A stretch of 64,000 nucleotides of DNA, taken from positions 17,677 to 81,676 of the forward strand of contig CAZGTU010000012.1 in assembly GCA_964528675.1 (NCBI GenBank), given 5' to 3'. Within the stretch, counting starts at the first letter, position 1; each line of letters begins with the position of its first letter. The stretch is from CAYRTD01 sp964528675. GTDB taxonomy: Bacteria; Bacteroidota; Bacteroidia; Bacteroidales; GCA-2748055. The position numbers were made by a program, and so were the translations under genes. Under the pieces are notes generated by a model. It was given only the letters and a program-made list of their open reading frames with translations, had not been told where the DNA came from and ran no database searches. Below, piece by piece: positions 62,816 to 64,000 of this stretch.

Positions 62816-64000
62816 CTCCCCTCTCGCTTCGCCTTCAACCTGGCTCCAATCCGTTTAAAGAAGCTGAAATACGTCTCAATATTCATAATTACCGAATCGG
62901 TCGAAGCTTTATAGGTCAGGAATATGCCGAGTGGAATAATCAGAAAAGAAGACGTCCACATACCCGCAAAGGCACTTAATACGCTTTCTCTTACAAACTT
63001 TTCGGTGGTCAGTGAGATGATATAATATAACAGGAAGAAGGCAACAGATACCACCACGGGCATACCCAGACCTCCTTTTCTTATAATTGCTCCCAGCGGA
63101 GCGCCAATGAAGAAAAAGAAAAGACATGCAAGAGATAGCGTGAATTTCCGGTGTTTTTCTATTTCATATTTTCTGAGACGCCTTACTTTATTGTCAATAT
63201 TCACATAGGTATTATTAATAAAATTCATTGTTGTCCTGGTGAGATTCAAAGCCTGATTCAGAGCTCTTTCTTTTTCCTCTTTTGTCATTGCCATTAATGC
63301 TGAATCAAGCTGAAATGCAACAATTTGCCTTTCTTCGTCCTTTATTGTCTTTTGCAATGTATCCTGCGACTGATCAGGAATGTTTTTCTTCAGGTAAGCT
63401 TTATTTTTGTAATAACTTGATCTTTCCAGTGTTTTTTCCAGCGATCTTTGGCCTTTTCTTATTTCATTTTCCAGTGAATCTTCTATAAACCTCAGTTGTT
63501 GGAGGTTCATCATCTGGTATGAGCTTTTAAAAAGGTTTTCGTCGGTTCTTTCCAGTCCGAAATTGGTGAGTTCAATAATCATTTCCTGCATTTGGAACTC
63601 GTCCCGTCTGTGTGGATAGGTTTTTTCACGGGCCTTTTTACGTTTTTTTTGCATTTCCGTGTACGAATAACCATTATAAAGTGTCAGTACCAGAAAGCGT
63701 TCATCGGTGGTCATCCGCATATATCCCGAGTCGGCAAGGGTCACCATGATGTTCCCCATACGGTCGGTATGGTCGTATATCCGAATGTTTTTCAGAAGAT
63801 TGGTCTTTAGATCACGATCTTCCACCCTGATGCTGTAACCTTCTAGGGTATTATCAAATACGCCTACCTTGATTTGCAACTCAGGATTCTGTCGCTGAAT
63901 GTCATATAACAGGGACCGGAATTTCAAATTTGTATAGGGCAGAACATGATTGTTAAACAAAAAAGCAGAAAATGTGATGAGTATGGTAAGAATCGTAACC
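62809..64000 (-). CDS. LptF/LptG family LPS-export permease (partial)
   Basis: The frame stays open through the right edge (VTILTILITFSAFLFNN upstream of 63960), so about 397 C-terminal residues are visible and the start lies outside. YjgP/YjgQ family: periplasmic beta-jellyroll (VGVFDNTLEGYSIRVEDRDL, LADSGYMRMTTDERFLVLTL), a long charged insert (about residues 130-260) and three C-terminal membrane helices (FTLSLACLFFFFIGAPLGAIIRKGGLG cut here to LACLFFFFIGAPLGAI; PVVVSVAFFLLYYIIS; SFLIIPLGIFL). It extracts LPS with LptB. Whether it is LptF or LptG cannot be told. Confidence 0.88.
   Translation of the reverse strand, partial: VTILTILITFSAFLFNNHVLPYTNLKFRSLLYDIQRQNPELQIKVGVFDNTLEGYSIRVEDRDLKTNLLKNIRIYDHTDRMGNIMVTLADSGYMRMTTDERFLVLTLYNGYSYTEMQKKRKKAREKTYPHRRDEFQMQEMIIELTNFGLERTDENLFKSSYQMMNLQQLRFIEDSLENEIRKGQRSLEKTLERSSYYKNKAYLKKNIPDQSQDTLQKTIKDEERQIVAFQLDSALMAMTKEEKERALNQALNLTRTTMNFINNTYVNIDNKVRRLRKYEIEKHRKFTLSLACLFFFFIGAPLGAIIRKGGLGMPVVVSVAFFLLYYIISLTTEKFVRESVLSAFAGMWTSSFLIIPLGIFLTYKASTDSVIMNIETYFSFFKRIGARLKAKREGRP

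Noticed and set aside
1..64000. tRNA or rRNA genes
   Set aside because: Reading the gaps for cloverleaf landmarks (GGTTCGAATC-type T arms with matching acceptor ends) gave nothing convincing; a covariance search would be decisive.

Overview
This 64 kb window is chromosomal DNA from a member of the Bacteroidota, probably a marine or anaerobic Bacteroidales/Marinilabiliales-type organism. The evidence is the type IX secretion genes porU and porV, proteins ending in T9SS sorting domains, a TonB receptor with a carboxypeptidase-like N-terminal domain, AT-rich intergenic DNA, promoter-like TAnnTTTG boxes, few Shine-Dalgarno sequences and a fucI gene paired with a GntR regulator. I found no rRNA, tRNA, CRISPR array, intact transposase or prophage. 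Both ends cut through genes: porU on the left and an LptF/LptG permease on the right.

Layout. 0-4 kb: porU (partial), porV, ispF; the last sits between two related palindromic elements. 4-7.6 kb: a soluble protein resembling the C-terminal part of DUF2723 proteins, then a TlpA-like thioredoxin. 7.6-10.4 kb: a MNIO/HvfB-type RiPP locus with an ECF sigma factor, a ZAS-type zinc-binding anti-sigma protein, a HvfA/bufferin-like precursor, a DUF692 modifying enzyme and a severely shortened HvfC partner. 10.5-17.4 kb: DUF2141 protein, two SDR dehydrogenases, a periplasmic thioredoxin, a gene-relic region, a membrane-anchored MutS-like ATPase and an S41 protease. 17.5-20.5 kb: fucI and its likely regulator. 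20.5-27.9 kb: an NtrB/NtrC-like pair divergent from an HlyD-ABC-(95 aa unknown)-TolC export operon that has no recognisable permease. 28-37.9 kb: acetyltransferase, amidohydrolase, a huge T9SS-secreted propeller protein, a beta-helix lipoprotein, an EEP-family nuclease and a CCA-adding-type nucleotidyltransferase. 38-47.5 kb: thioredoxin, TPP riboswitch plus TonB receptor, a 1200-residue hybrid kinase, a peptide-binding lipoprotein and a degenerate trypsin-like protein. 47.5-53.7 kb: xseB, xseA, a T9SS subtilase, a MORN-type protein and dnaK. 54-64 kb: panB, an RluA-type pseudouridine synthase, cdd, glucosaminidase-LysM, fmt, ribBA, two glycosyltransferases and the LptF/G permease.

Genes that work together. 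PorV and PorU are the shuttle and sortase of T9SS, and the propeller protein and the subtilase carry the C-terminal domain that system exports. The HvfA/HvfB locus looks like a copper-related modified-peptide system under ECF control. The kinase/NtrC-like pair probably controls the divergent efflux operon. The TPP riboswitch makes the TonB receptor a thiamine-related uptake gene.

The least expected material is: the RiPP locus with its shortened HvfC, an ECF-like promoter and an inter-gene stem; a cluster of heptanucleotide tandem arrays between 55 and 63 kb that begin at or inside stop codons; two single genes (ispF, cdd) each bracketed by inverted copies of palindromic repeats; a 17-bp-arm hairpin found at three loci; an attenuator-like structure between fucI and its regulator; and a trypsin-fold protein that keeps Ser but appears to have lost His and Asp. 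All functional names are from reading the sequence; no database search was run.
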